Assembly: GCA_001275005.1 (NCBI GenBank) | Contig: JWZX01002523.1 | Span: forward strand, 1-17,070 | DNA length: 17,070 nucleotides | Reading direction: 5' to 3' | Origin: Chrysochromulina tobinii | Taxonomy: Eukaryota; Haptophyta; Prymnesiales; Chrysochromulinaceae | In this document: positions 1 to 8,891 of the stretch, one piece after another | How the letters are laid out: the number at the start of each line of letters is the position of its first letter | How positions within the stretch are numbered: position 1 is the first letter of the stretch | Position numbers and translations under genes: made by a program | Notes under the pieces: generated by a model | Database searches by the model: none | What the model saw: the letters and a program-made list of their open reading frames with translations, nothing else | What the model was told of the DNA's origin: nothing

Positions 1-3000
1 CGAGGGCGTCCGTGTCCGCATCCAAGGCGGTTAGACTCACAAGCGCTTGCAGCAGAGAAGGCTCCTGAAGCATGCGAGCGCGGTGCTCTTCCGACTCGCT
101 CACCTGCCGCAGCGCCTGCACACCGAGAAGCACCAGGTGCAACTCGGCGGACGCTGCGAGCTCGAGCCAACGGAAGAGAGCCTTCAGCTACGAGCGTGCC
201 GCGCACCGACGGCGCGGATGTCAGCTGCAGCAGCGCGCGCGCGGCGAGCACACGCAGCTCGTGCCGCCACGCAATCTCGTCGACCTCGGCTGAAGCATCA
301 AGGGCGAGCGATGCGTCCGACGAGGCGTCGAGGGCGAGGGCGAGGGCGAGGGCCTCCTGCGTGTCGGTGCGCGGCCGGTTGGCGGGCGGTGCGGCGAACG
401 AGAGCAGCGGCTGGAGCACGCCCTGCTCGACGAGCGTCTTGGGGTCATGTGAGTGCGGCGCGTGGAAGACCAGCTCGCAGAGCGCCTGCGCCTCGTGCTG
501 CAAGGCGTGCCGCCGGTGCGTCGCCGCCAGCTTGCCGTCGATCGCCGCCAGTTTGTCGTCGATCGCCGCCACGACCTCAGGCGAGCCGGCACCTGAGACC
601 CAGAGGGCGAGCAGCGGCAGCGCACCGCCAGCACGCAGCACCGCCGTTGCCCCCTCTGGGCTGTCGGAGAGTCGAACAAGCAATGCGGCGGCGCACATTT
701 GGAGTGCCTCGTCGCATTCACGACATTTGGAGTGCCTCGGGTGTGTCGGCGCGCTCGCGCGCCACGAGCGCAATCACGTCGGCGAGGTCCGCGCGCGCCG
801 TCTCATTGTCACGCATCGCGCGGTCGCGATAGCGCAGCAGGTGGAGTAGCCGCAGCCGCTCCTGCTGTCGCTCGCACGCGTGCCGGCACCGATCGTACAG
901 TTGGATCAAACGGTCGAGCGCCGCGCGCTGCTCCTCCTCGAGCGCGCGCGCGCGGTCCGCAAGCGCGAGCGCCGCTGTCAGCCGTTCAAAATCCTCCGAG
1001 TTGCGCTCGAGCGGCCTCTGGGGCGGCATCTCGGCCCCAGATGGCATCTCGAGCGGCATCTGGGGCGGCATCGAGAGCAGGGTCGGCTCGGTTAGCGGGC
1101 CGCCGCTCGCCGGCTCCTGCTGAGGCACCATGAGGGGCGAGGCCTCTACGCTGACCGAGACCGGCAGTGGCATCGAGCGCGCGAGCGGCGCGTCCGCATC
1201 TTGCAGACCTCCCTTGCTCACCGTCGGAGGAGCACTCCGCCCAGCTCGCTCCTCGCCTATCGGCAGGGGCGAGGCCAGCAGCGAGCTAAGCAGCACGCTC
1301 TGCAAGTGCACGCTCTGCAAGTGCACGCTCTGCAAGTGCCCCGCGGACTCACGCCGCTCACGCTCGTACGAGGCGGCGCGACGCGGGAGGACGGTGCCCC
1401 AGTCGTCGTCATACTCCACGTCTGCGGGGGCTGCCGCCCCGCCGGTTGGCGCCAGCGGGGCGGCGATCATCGCGGCCGTTTGGGCTGGCGGCTCGGTGCT
1501 GCCAGCGCCGGTGCTGCCAGCGCCGGTGCTGCCAGCGCCGGTGGCCGCCATGACGGCGGGCTGCAGCCATGCGTCGATGGCGCGGCGCAGCTGAGCGCCG
1601 AGCAGCTTGCATTCTGCCGCGATCTCCTCAACGAGTTGCATCTCCTCGCGGCTCGCGCGCGAGAGGGTCGACTCGGAGGACGCCATTCGGAGCAGTGGCA
1701 GGCGGCGCATCGCTTCCCGTGTGAGACCGTCCTTGTGCTCCTTGAAGCCGTCCTTGAGCTCCTTGAGCCCCTCCTTTAGACCCTCCCTCGCAAGCTCCTT
1801 GAGCTCCTTGAGCTCCTCCTTGAGCCCCTCCTTGTGCTCCTTGAAGCCATCCTTGAGCTCCTTGAGCCCCTCCTTGAGCCCTTCCTTTGCAAGCTCCTTG
1901 AGCTCCTTGAGCCCCTCCTTGAGCCCCTCCTTTGCAAACAGCAGACCCGGCTGGCCGCTCATGTGCCCATCCGAGCCCTGCCGTCGGTGACCCTTCTGCT
2001 TGCCGCCCTCAGAGTTCTGGCTTCGGTGGCTTCGCGGCTCGCTTGCGCCACCTCCGCCACAGTGCGCCCACAGCGCAGCGCCCGCCGTACCCACTAAGGC
2101 GCCCGACACCTGCTGAACCACCGTGGGCGTCAGGGAGGAGACGAGCGCGTCGAGGGCCGCACTCGGTGGCGATGTGATCGGCCGCCCGCCGAGCGACTCG
2201 GATCGGCAGACAGACGAAGGAAAAGTGCCGTCGCGATGGGTGCGGGCACCAATGGACTTACCGGTACCCATGGGTTCAGCTCGTACCGGCCCATCGCCGA
2301 GAATCTCAGCTGCCGACGCGCCCGCCGATGAGCTCGAGGAGCTCGACGAGGCGCCCGCCGTCATTGTCGCGCCACCGGGCGCCGGCTCGCGCGGCAGGCT
2401 GTCGCACGAGCGCGAGGCGCGGCAGCCTGATCCGATGGGCCTTCGCGCGACCGCCTGCCGCTCACTCGCGACCGCTTGCACCGGCGGCGGTGTGGCTCTC
2501 GCGCCCGCAGGGGCGGGGTGGGCGGGGAGCAGCTTAGACACCGGCCCACCGCGGCTTCGCTCTGCCGAGGGCTGGTGCTTGGCGAGCGGCTCGTCGAGAG
2601 TCGATCTCGCCTCCGGAGATTTCGGCTGGCGGCCGGAGAGGTGCAGCGCGAGCGCTGTCGAGGTACGAAGCAATAGAGCCTCGAGGAGCTCAATCGTCCC
2701 TTGAGCATGCGCGAGGTCGAAGGTGAGCTGCGTGCCTCCGTACCCTGGCGGCGTCGGCGCACGGAGCAGCGCAGGCCGCTCGGCGCTCGCACCACCACTG
2801 AGCGGTACGGAGAGCGCTTCTGCAGGGAGCAGGCCGGCAGCGGCGGCGCCCGCGAAGGACGACTCCTCATAGACCGAGAGGCCCGACTCGAGCGCGCGTA
2901 GAAAGGAGCGCTGTGCTTGCAGCCCTTGCGCTTGCAGACCGGCGAGGTGCGCGTGCAGCCCTTGCGCGGGCAGCCCCGCGAGACCGAGCGAGGCGGAGGC

Positions 3001-4597
3001 GGACGAGGCAGCTCCGACGGCGCCCAGGCAGAGCGAACCGAGAGAGCCCGCGAGCGAGGACGACGATGAGTTTGGCGTCGTCGTCGAGCTCGGTGCCGGT
3101 GGTGGCGGCGGCGGCGGCGTAGCAAGCGCCGCGCCGTTGGCCGCCGCCGTCGGCACGCCGGTGATGGGTGCAGCGATGGGTGTCACGATGGCTGCAGCGA
3201 TGGCTGTCACGGCGAGGGGTGCAGCAGGAGTCGCCGGTGGAGAGCGCAGCGGGGAGCCAATATCGACGCTCGCCTCCGAAGCAGCCGAGGGTGCGCTCAT
3301 CTCGGCGTTCATCGCTTCGGGCGTCGCGTCGTCCGTAGCCATCGAGCACGAGGAGCATCCGGAGAGCTGGGCGACGGCGGCGGCGCGCGCGGCGGCCACC
3401 GCAGCTGCGGCAGCTGGGGAGGCAACCTTGGAGATTCCGACCAGGAGAGGTCCACTACCAATGCCGAGAGCGACTGCTGGGGCGGCCGCGGCGGCCGCGG
3501 GCGACGCGGCGGCGGCCGCGTGTTGCGCCTCCCAGCGGTCAGGTGAGGCGACCGCGAGAAGGTGGTCGCGCTTCTCTTGCAGCGCCGTCTTGCCGTCGCG
3601 CAGCGCGCTAATGGCTGCGGCGCCCACAGAGGTCTGGATAGCCGCGTCGACAAGCCCTCGTACGCTCGCACGTGGGTCCGAGAGGCCGCGGCTGACGCGG
3701 TCGACGCGGTTGAGCCAGCGCTCCGAGTCGTGCGGCTTGCCGTCGCCCGTGTAGCGCAGCTGCAGCTCGCCCTCGCCGCCGAAGCTCAAGATGAGCTGCG
3801 CGCCAGGAAAGTCGAAGTCGACGGCCGGGCAGAGCCGCCCCCACACGTCGCTGTACGCAACACCCAGGTGGCGGCCGTTGAGCGTGAAGAAGACCTCGCC
3901 GCTCGCGAGCCAGCCGCAGCCGACCGTATCGCCCGACGCAAAGGGCGGCCCGTAAGGCCGTCCCGAGACGGCGCGCACGGGCACCGGCCTTGGAAAAGTG
4001 TCGAGTATGCGCCCGCTGTTGTGGTAGTGCAGAAAGCTGATGGTGCTGATGGTGCTGCCTGCCGCCGCCGCTGGTGTCGGCTGAGTCCGCCTCGGCTGAC
4101 ACCGTTACGCCCGCACCATCCTTGGCAGCTGGCTTGGCGAGCCCCACGCCGAGTGAGCCCGTCGCCTGTAAGCCGCCTCCGCTCATCTTCACGAAGAGCT
4201 CAAAATAATAGAGTGGCGGCACGACGTCCGTGTCAGTGCGCTCGCGTCGCAGCGTGCGCAGCGCGCGCACGAGCACTGGCGCCTGCGCTGAGCCTGGTAG
4301 CTTCCTGCTGCTCCTGGCGCTGCTGCTTCCATCGCCACTGCCACTGCCGATGCTGCCCTTTGGCTTGGTGGGCGTCGTCGGCGCCTCTGGCGAGCGGCCT
4401 ACGAAGACGATCTCATTGCCGTTGACGTAGGTGAGCTCCTCGTCGCCGTGCCACATGCAGATGGGGGCTTCGCGGTCGACGACGTGGGTCGCTCCGGCGG
4501 CCCTTTGCCAAGCGGGAGACGAGGCGCCGTGAAAGAAGTGCTGCCGCCCGAGAGACTCCCGAGAGGACGAGTTTTCACAAGATGGCATCGCAGGCAT
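1..4597 (-). CDS. SPRY domain / hendecad-repeat / armadillo-like repeat protein, 3' end outside window
   Basis: Large scaffold-like protein; no enzyme motif seen. The ATG at 4597 begins the protein. The first half of a SPRY domain (PLYYFELFV, LGVGLA) lies at about 4250-4117, and the second half (HYHNSGRI, GDTVGCGW, GEVFFTLNGRHLG, PAVDFDF) at about 4030-3760 in another frame, so an intron or indel lies at 4037-4116. A long Ala/Pro/Ser-rich disordered linker follows, then Lys/Glu-rich 11-residue repeats (1714-1934), then a helical region (EEEQRAALDRLIQLYDRC, about 960-885). The frame stops at 718, but an armadillo-like sequence (CAAALLVRLSDSPEGATAVL) continues in another frame across a 28-bp duplicated stretch, and shifts again at 188-206 into LKALFRWLELAAS. 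SPRY and armadillo domains normally bind proteins, so a scaffold or ubiquitin-ligase adaptor is an inference. It could instead be a decaying gene. The domain calls are firm; the joins are not. Confidence 0.75.
188..206 (-). other. Second frame change in the armadillo-like part (19-nt GT-AG segment or indel)
   Basis: Upstream on the minus strand the armadillo-like frame reads LLQLTSAPS; downstream the plausible frame reads LKALFRWLELAAS. Removing the 19 nt at 206-188, which begin GTGCGC and end GTAG, joins them in phase 0. The upstream frame also remains sensible through VRGTLVAEG, which overlaps the same bases as LKAL. A lost short direct duplicate (GCTGAAGG) is therefore an equally good or better explanation. 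Confidence 0.45.
695..739. repeat. 17-bp direct repeat with 28-bp offset, causing a frame change
   Basis: ACATTTGGAGTGCCTCG is present at 695-711 and again at 723-739. The 28-bp offset shifts the minus-strand frame and creates the stop at 718. Removing one 28-bp unit joins the upstream frame (ADTPEALQM) to the armadillo-like frame (CAAALLVRL). Among the equivalent ways to remove it, 735 to 708 gives a GC...AG segment. It may be a tandem duplication, an assembly indel, or an unusually short GC-AG intron. Confidence 0.85.
1294..1338 (-). repeat. 15-bp tandem repeat, three copies, coding HLQSV
   Basis: The 15-bp unit CACGCTCTGCAAGTG occurs three times head to tail on the plus strand. On the coding minus strand it gives HLQSV repeated three times, inside the disordered linker of the SPRY/armadillo gene. 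It preserves the frame, as expected for slippage within real coding sequence. Confidence 0.9.
1496..1540 (-). repeat. 15-bp tandem repeat, three copies, coding GAGST
   Basis: The unit GTGCTGCCAGCGCCG occurs three times in direct succession on the plus strand. It encodes GAGST repeats on the minus strand within the disordered linker. It is a frame-preserving minisatellite. Confidence 0.9.
1714..1934 (-). repeat. Hendecad (11-residue) coding repeat, with a 99-bp higher-order unit
   Basis: On the minus strand this encodes successive 11-residue units such as AKEGLKEGLKE, LKDGFKEHKEG, LKEELKELKEL and AREGLKEGLKE. The DNA shows a 99-bp period (33 residues, three units): CTTGTGCTCC followed by TTGAAGCC occurs at 1732 and again at 1831. 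Hydrophobic residues (L, F, A) recur every 3-4 positions with Lys and Glu between them. That pattern suits a long amphipathic helix or 3-11 helix of the kind seen in perilipins and synucleins, or a coiled coil. Confidence 0.85.
4037..4116 (-). other. Probable short intron (or indel) inside the SPRY domain
   Basis: SPRY homology runs in one frame down to about 4117 (LGVGLAKPAAKDG) and resumes in another from about 4036 (LHYHNSGRI). Joins that restore frame need a removed length of 3n+1. GT-AG options are 4100 to 4037 (64 nt), 4116 to 4071 (46 nt) and 4116 to 4059 (58 nt). The better-looking donor GTAACG at 4108 does not restore frame with any AG present. The interval contains repeated CACCATCAG, where an insertion or deletion error is also plausible. 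The exact boundaries are therefore not settled. Confidence 0.5.
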
Positions 4598-4740
4598 GTC
4601 GGAGGCGTACCGACGACGTTCGCGTGTTCTTTCAGTCGCGGCGAAAACTGACGTTTTTCAAGAGTTCACAGCGATTTACCAAGAAAACGACGATTCCTGC
4701 AGCTAGTCCGGCCTGTGCGCGGAGCGAGCGACAACACCAC
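4598..4740. promoter_or_regulatory. Short divergent intergenic region, candidate bidirectional promoter
   Basis: Only 143 bp separate the ATG of the minus-strand SPRY gene from the ATG of the plus-strand export-adaptor-like gene. Both 5' untranslated regions and both promoters must lie here or inside the opposite gene. No clear TATA box was seen; there is an A/T-richer stretch at about 4640-4695. Confidence 0.45.
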
Positions 4741-5574
4741 ATGGACCGTTCGCTCGACGAGATCATCAAGGAGTCGCGCGCGGCGGCCCCCAAGAACCCC
4801 TTCACCGCGACGGCCGATGGCACGCAAGGCAAGGCGCCCGGCGGCAAAAAGGGCAAGAAATTTGGCAAGGGTGGCGGCGGCGTCAAGGAGAGTGGTGATC
4901 GAGTCAAGGACGCACTCATGAAGGCAGTCAACGAGAACAGCAAGGCGAAGCGCGCGGCCAAGGCGAACGCCGCACGCGGCATGGACGTTGACATGACCGC
5001 GCCGGCGCCGAATGCCCTCGCAAAGGCGCGCAGGGGCGGCGGCAGCGGCAAGGGCGGCGGCGGCAAGGGCAGTGGCTTCAAGATGGCGGTGGGCAAGGCG
5101 GCGGGCGCCGTCGGCAAGGCGATGAACACGCTCAAGGCGCGCATGGCCGCCGGCGTGCAGGCCGCGGGCCAATCCGTCTTCGGCCGCGCGCAAGTCACGC
5201 CAGGGGACATCAAAATCACCATCCCGGGCGCCGCCAACGTCGCCCGCGCTCCGGGTGGCGGTGGCGGAGACAGGGGTGGCGGCAAGGGCAGCGGCAAGGG
5301 CAGCGGCAAGGGCAGCGGCAAGAAGTCGCCCGGTAGGTCGCCCGGCAGGTCGCCCGGCGGAATCGTCCAGCCCGGCATGCAGCTCTCCGGCGGCGCGATC
5401 AAGAAGCAGAACGCCTTCCAGAAGATGCGCACCGTCGTCTTCCAAGGTGCCGCCCCGGGTGGCAGCGGTAGCAAGGCCCCGCTGTTGGGCAAGGGCGTTG
5501 CCAAGGGTGGGCGCGGCCGGGGAGGCAAGGGCAAGGGTGGGCTGAAAGGGCTGATGGCGAGGGCAGGCCGGTGA
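4741..5574 (+). CDS. UAP56-binding-motif protein, Lys/Gly-rich; probable mRNA export adaptor
   Basis: A 277-residue, very basic, low-complexity protein. Residues 1-13 (MDRSLDEIIKESR) closely match the UAP56-binding motif of ALYREF and UIF/FYTTD1, whose core is M-D-x-S-L-D-D-I-I-K. In those families the motif docks the DEAD-box helicase UAP56/DDX39B to load the export receptor on mRNA. The match at the very first Met fixes the start at 4741, although the frame is open upstream to 4582. The remainder has GKGG, GKGSG and SPGR repeats (about 98-112 and 178-207), suited to RNA binding. Two more conserved-looking segments follow: QVTPGDIKITIPG (151-163) and AIKKQNAFQKMRTVVF (219-234). There is no RRM, so it resembles UIF-type rather than ALYREF-type adaptors. 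The role is inferred from the motif and composition. Confidence 0.75.
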   Translation: MDRSLDEIIKESRAAAPKNPFTATADGTQGKAPGGKKGKKFGKGGGGVKESGDRVKDALMKAVNENSKAKRAAKANAARGMDVDMTAPAPNALAKARRGGGSGKGGGGKGSGFKMAVGKAAGAVGKAMNTLKARMAAGVQAAGQSVFGRAQVTPGDIKITIPGAANVARAPGGGGGDRGGGKGSGKGSGKGSGKKSPGRSPGRSPGGIVQPGMQLSGGAIKKQNAFQKMRTVVFQGAAPGGSGSKAPLLGKGVAKGGRGRGGKGKGGLKGLMARAGR

Positions 5575-6144
5575 GCTAGCCAGCTGACGCGTCTCTGGAG
5601 CATGCGTCTTGTGTGACTACTTCGGCGTGTCCGGTGCCGACTGTTCGTGCATGTCGTGTGGTCGTGGACTCGCCACCATAGCAGGTGACGAGGTATGGCT
5701 CCGCGGAGGTCTCGCGAGGTATGGTTAGCGCTCCGCGCGGGAGGTCGTGAGGGCCGATTTTATGCTGTTATTTCATATTTGATAGCGCGAATATTTTGCG
5801 GGGGAGCGGGGACCAACACGTCGTTCCACGAGCGCTGCGATCTGTCGAACAAGGAAAATACAAAAAAATCGCGCTACCACCGACGCGCTAGAGAAACGAC
5901 GGGTTCGGGTCCGTAATTTGTGCGCGCCGGAACGATCGTTATAAACGGGGGATGCCGCGCCGCAGGCGCAGGCGCCACTCCCCTCTCCAATTGCCCCTCT
6001 CCCGGGGACCCGCTATCCGCCTTCCATCAACGCGGTCTCGCTCTCGGGTGCGTTACACTGAACACTCCGCTTCGAACACCGCTCTCACGTCGTGTACACC
6101 CGTACTCGGTGCTACTGGCACCGGCGCTGATCTGCGAAGCCTGC
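5575..6144. other. Gene-free interval between converging genes
   Basis: About 570 bp between the stop of the export-adaptor-like gene and the stop of the METTL21-type gene, so it should hold two 3' untranslated regions. Short open frames here have no recognisable protein features. An A/T-richer patch lies at 5755-5800, and a TATA-like TTATAAAC occurs at 5940-5947 with no plus-strand gene behind it. Confidence 0.6.
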
Positions 6145-6825
6145 TTATAAGCGGATCGAGAATACCTCTACCACCAGCGCGCTGCCCGGCGCAGTGTAGA
6201 GTAATGTGTGCTTCATTCCCAAAGCGCTGCACGCTGCAAAAAACTGGGCTTCTGCGGTGTCCTCGCCGCGCCGCGTCTGTGAAAGTAGGCCGATTGGTGT
6301 GTGCTGCTCCTCATCGATGCCATCTCGCTCCACTGCTCGTCTGAGCAGCGCGTGCAGCGTTGCAGCGAGGCACTGTGCGTGCGCTTCGCCATAAATTGCA
6401 TTCAGACAGTCGGACATGAGCACAATGTCTGCTCCGCTCGAGCAGGAGCCTGCAGGCAGCTCCCGTGCCCACGTCAGAGCCTCTGTGCGCACCAGGTGCT
6501 CCAAAGAGTTGGCTTGCACATTGTGTTCGATCTGTTCCAGTAGCGAGGGCATATCTGTGACTGTCACGCTCGGCGCTCCTAGCGCCGCGGCAGCCAATCC
6601 ACACGCACCTGTGCCAGCTCCGAGCTCAACGACGTGCCGCGCTCTTGCAAGCCGCTGAGGCCATGGCGATGCCTCCAGGATATTGATCAAAGTCATGGCT
6701 GCTGGCCAAATCTCTGTGCCGAGCCACACTTCTGAGAACAGCGGTGCGACGTCCGACGACAGCAAACCGATTTCGAGCTCGCGCGTATCGCCGTTCGGCA
6801 GGCGCACCGAGAACGCGGAAGACAT
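6145..6825 (-). CDS. METTL21/Methyltransf_16-family SAM-dependent protein methyltransferase
   Basis: A 226-residue single-domain methyltransferase, a typical length for the family. GTEIWPAA at 36-43 matches the conserved Trp-containing segment before the fold. Motif I is VVELGAGTGACGLAAA (65-80), the SAM-binding loop. VTVTDMPSLLEQIEHNVQAN (87-106) carries the acidic ribose-binding Asp at 91 and the following N. DIVLMSDCLNAIYG (133-146) fits motif IV/post-II, where METTL21 proteins have an acidic/aromatic D-x-x-Y-like element. Characterised members methylate lysines of chaperones and translation factors; the substrate here cannot be told. The frame is open a few codons upstream, but the first ATG is at 6825. 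It ends TAA at 6145. It follows the TMX3-like gene on the same strand with about 140 bp between them. Confidence 0.85.
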   Translation of the reverse strand: MSSAFSVRLPNGDTRELEIGLLSSDVAPLFSEVWLGTEIWPAAMTLINILEASPWPQRLARARHVVELGAGTGACGLAAAALGAPSVTVTDMPSLLEQIEHNVQANSLEHLVRTEALTWARELPAGSCSSGADIVLMSDCLNAIYGEAHAQCLAATLHALLRRAVERDGIDEEQHTPIGLLSQTRRGEDTAEAQFFAACSALGMKHTLLYTAPGSALVVEVFSIRL

Positions 6826-6962
6826 GCCTCCCAAAGCGATGTGGGTTCGTCAACGGGAACTCGAGTCGTGGGAATTCGATGGAGGCGAACTTTTTTCCTC
6901 AAACTTGTCGAAAACGGCAACGAGCTTTGGTTCCCTTGGTTCCTCTATCTCGGTCTCCTGAG

Positions 6963-8477
6963 TCAGTTCCCCTTCTTTGACTTGAGGGGTTCCACCTGGG
7001 GCGCCGCCTTCGCCATCGCCTGCTGCCTTGCACCCTGAAGCTCGGCCAGTTCGCGCTCGTAGTACTCGGCGTCTGGCGCGGACATGAGTTTGAAGAGGAG
7101 GTAGATCACGAGTAGCACAGGCGGCAGCACGAAGGTGCCGCGCGGCAGCCAGTCGAGCGTGTGCAGCTGCGGCATGTAGCCCTTGGCGAGGCGCCACCAG
7201 CGCGCCGGCGCGCCAGCACGTCCCTCGAATTCGCCGAAGCCCTCGGCGCCCGAGGCGACGCGCTCGAGGAAGGCACGCATCGACGCCGCGTCCGCCGCCT
7301 CACCGGGCGTGTCGACGAAGAAAGAGCGCAGCGTCGTGAAGAAGCCGAGAAAGTAGTCGCCTTTCCAGAGCACGATGAGCCGGGGCAGGGTCGAGCGATC
7401 GATGAAGTAGATCTCCTTCAGGTACTCTTCGAACTCGGCGCCGCAGGCCATCGCAAAGACGAACTGGTCGCGGAGCGCCGGCTCGCGCGAGAGCGTGCGC
7501 AGCGCGCCGCCCACGCCCTCGAAGCTCGCATCCATCGTGAGGGGCCCATCCTTGCCGGTCGACTCGGGGTCGAGGAGCAGTAGAGCGAGGGGCATGAATC
7601 CATTGCCCTTGGGCACGTTCATGAGCGTGCCGAAGTTGCTGTCGTCGGCGAGCGAGAAGGAAGGCACGCGCTGCGTGCCCACGAACGCCTCGATGCTCGC
7701 CTGCGTCGCAACCTCCGTCAACAGCCGCGGCTCCTCACCGCGCTCGAGCCGCGCGACAAAGGGCAGCGTCGGCAGCTCTGTGCCGCCCATGAGCTTGCGA
7801 AGCAGCTCTGGCTGGGCGGCCGAAACGAAGACGTCGGTGTGCTTGAGCGTGTGGGCGGCCGCGTCGAAGGCGGCGAGCGCCTCGGTCGCGGCCGAGGCGT
7901 CGGCCGCGCCCGCCGACCGCCCCTGCATGAATACGACGGGAGAGCCCATCTCGCCTTCCATCGCCTGCTCGAGGTCCGACGCCGACTGCAACGGGCGCAC
8001 CGCCGGCATCTGCATGCGAGCCACGAGGGTGAGCAAGTCGTCCTTTTTTCGCCGCCCATTGTACACCCACCGCGTCGGCGCTTGGATCACCATCAGCATT
8101 GGGAAGCCCTTGACACCATAGGTGGTGCAGAGCCGATCGTCGATTGTGCAGTCAACCTTCCCAAACGAGATGTCACCTTTCGCGGCGGCTGCGACCTCAT
8201 CCAGGACGGGTGCGAGCCGCTTGCAGTGACCACACCACTGCAGAATGGGCGCGCTCGGGTCAATTAACAGGCAAAAAGGCTAGGGGTTCGCAAAGGGCCG
8301 GTAAAGCTGCGCGCGCGCGCGCTCGTGGATGGCCTCGCTCCGCACCGGAGCATAGAATTTGATCAACCAGAGTTTAGTCCCTACGGTCTCAGAGAAATTG
8401 GCTGTGCTCAGCACAACCACCTCCTTGGCGACTGCGGTGGCGGCCAGGAGCGTCACACCGAAAAGGCGCAAAGTCAT
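6963..8477 (-). CDS. TMX3-like ER transmembrane thioredoxin / protein disulfide isomerase, two exons
   Basis: Catalyses thiol-disulfide exchange in the ER lumen. Exon 1 (8477-8346) encodes 44 residues: a signal peptide (MTLRLFGVTLLAATAVA) and the start of a thioredoxin fold (LWLIKFYAP). Exon 2 (8237-6963) starts exactly at WCGHCK, so the redox site CGHC is residues 46-49, followed by FGKVDC and the cis-Pro segment GVKGFP. The rest is a longer luminal region with PDI-like weak thioredoxin folds, a single membrane segment at about 412-431 (FVLPPVLLVIYLLFKLM), and a cytosolic tail ending KKGN, a dilysine KKXX retrieval signal. Total 468 residues, close to human TMX3 (about 454), which shares the layout and a C-terminal KKKD. 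An ATG at 8501 would add eight residues before the signal peptide. Start choice is the only real doubt. Confidence 0.9.
8238..8345 (-). other. Spliceosomal intron, 108 nt, phase 0
   Basis: On the minus strand the donor is GTGCGG directly after the codon for P in KFYAP, and the acceptor is TTCTGCAG directly before TGG of WCGHC. Splicing gives the canonical thioredoxin sequence. The intron keeps the frame but contains an in-frame stop near 8280. Confidence 0.92.
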
Positions 8478-8554
8478 TGATTTCCGAAGTAGTTCATACA
8501 TGTACACGCCACGTTTCCACAGCGTTTCGTCGCAAACTTGCTCGTCAGGCAAAG

Positions 8555-8608
8555 CCTCGACAGCGCCTCGATAGCGCCTCGATCAGCGCCTCGATAGGTC
8601 CTCAATAG
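8555..8608. repeat. Degenerate 11-12 bp tandem repeat
   Basis: Five imperfect units follow one another, based on CCTCGATAGCG (variants CCTCGACAGCG, CCTCGATCAGCG, CCTCGATAGGT, CCTCAATAG). They lie just upstream of the TMX3-like gene, likely within its 5' untranslated region or promoter. Confidence 0.8.
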
Positions 8609-8756
8609 ACAATCGTCATCCCCGTGTGTCCCCGCGGCCCGCCGGTGCCGCCGCGGTAGCGGTACAAGCTAGGGCCCGGTAGGCCCGCGGCCGTCGACGC
8701 GGCCGCGCGCGGTAGACCTCGGTCCGTGGCTCGGTAACAACCGAACCCCCGGTGGT

Positions 8757-8767
8757 CTTTATAAAAA
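8757..8767. promoter_or_regulatory. TATA-like element, readable on both strands
   Basis: The minus strand reads TATAAAG (8763-8757), 280 bp upstream of the TMX3-like start, in the correct orientation for it. The plus strand reads TATAAAAA (8760-8767), but no plus-strand gene follows. It is an unusually A/T-rich site in GC-rich surroundings. Use as a promoter is a guess. Confidence 0.3.
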
Positions 8768-8891
8768 TGGTGGGGTGTATACGGCGTGTATTTCATACCC
8801 GCAGCGGGGCGGCCGGGCGCGGTGTCATGCTCATGCTCGTGGCCAGTCGCTTCGGCTCTCGAAACGCTCCACGAAGTCCCCTAGCCACTCG

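Noticed and set aside
47-1133. Several long plus-strand open frames over the armadillo and helical region
   Set aside because: They are Arg/Ala/Ser-rich antisense shadows of a GC-rich minus-strand gene with clear domain signal, and show no recognisable fold.
1714-1934. CRISPR array or regulatory repeat
   Set aside because: The repeats are contiguous, without unique spacers, and are frame-consistent within a coding sequence.
3137-4425. Plus-strand open frames of 205 and 287 codons opposite the SPRY region
   Set aside because: They mirror the minus-strand SPRY and Ala-rich coding sequence; low-complexity composition and no domain.
4632-5603. Minus-strand frame of 323 codons opposite the export-adaptor-like gene
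   Set aside because: It is a Pro/Leu-rich antisense shadow; the plus strand begins with a recognisable UAP56-binding motif.
8640-8760. GC-rich palindromic-looking segment upstream of the TMX3-like gene
   Set aside because: It contains NotI/SalI-like runs but no true long palindrome; composition explains it.
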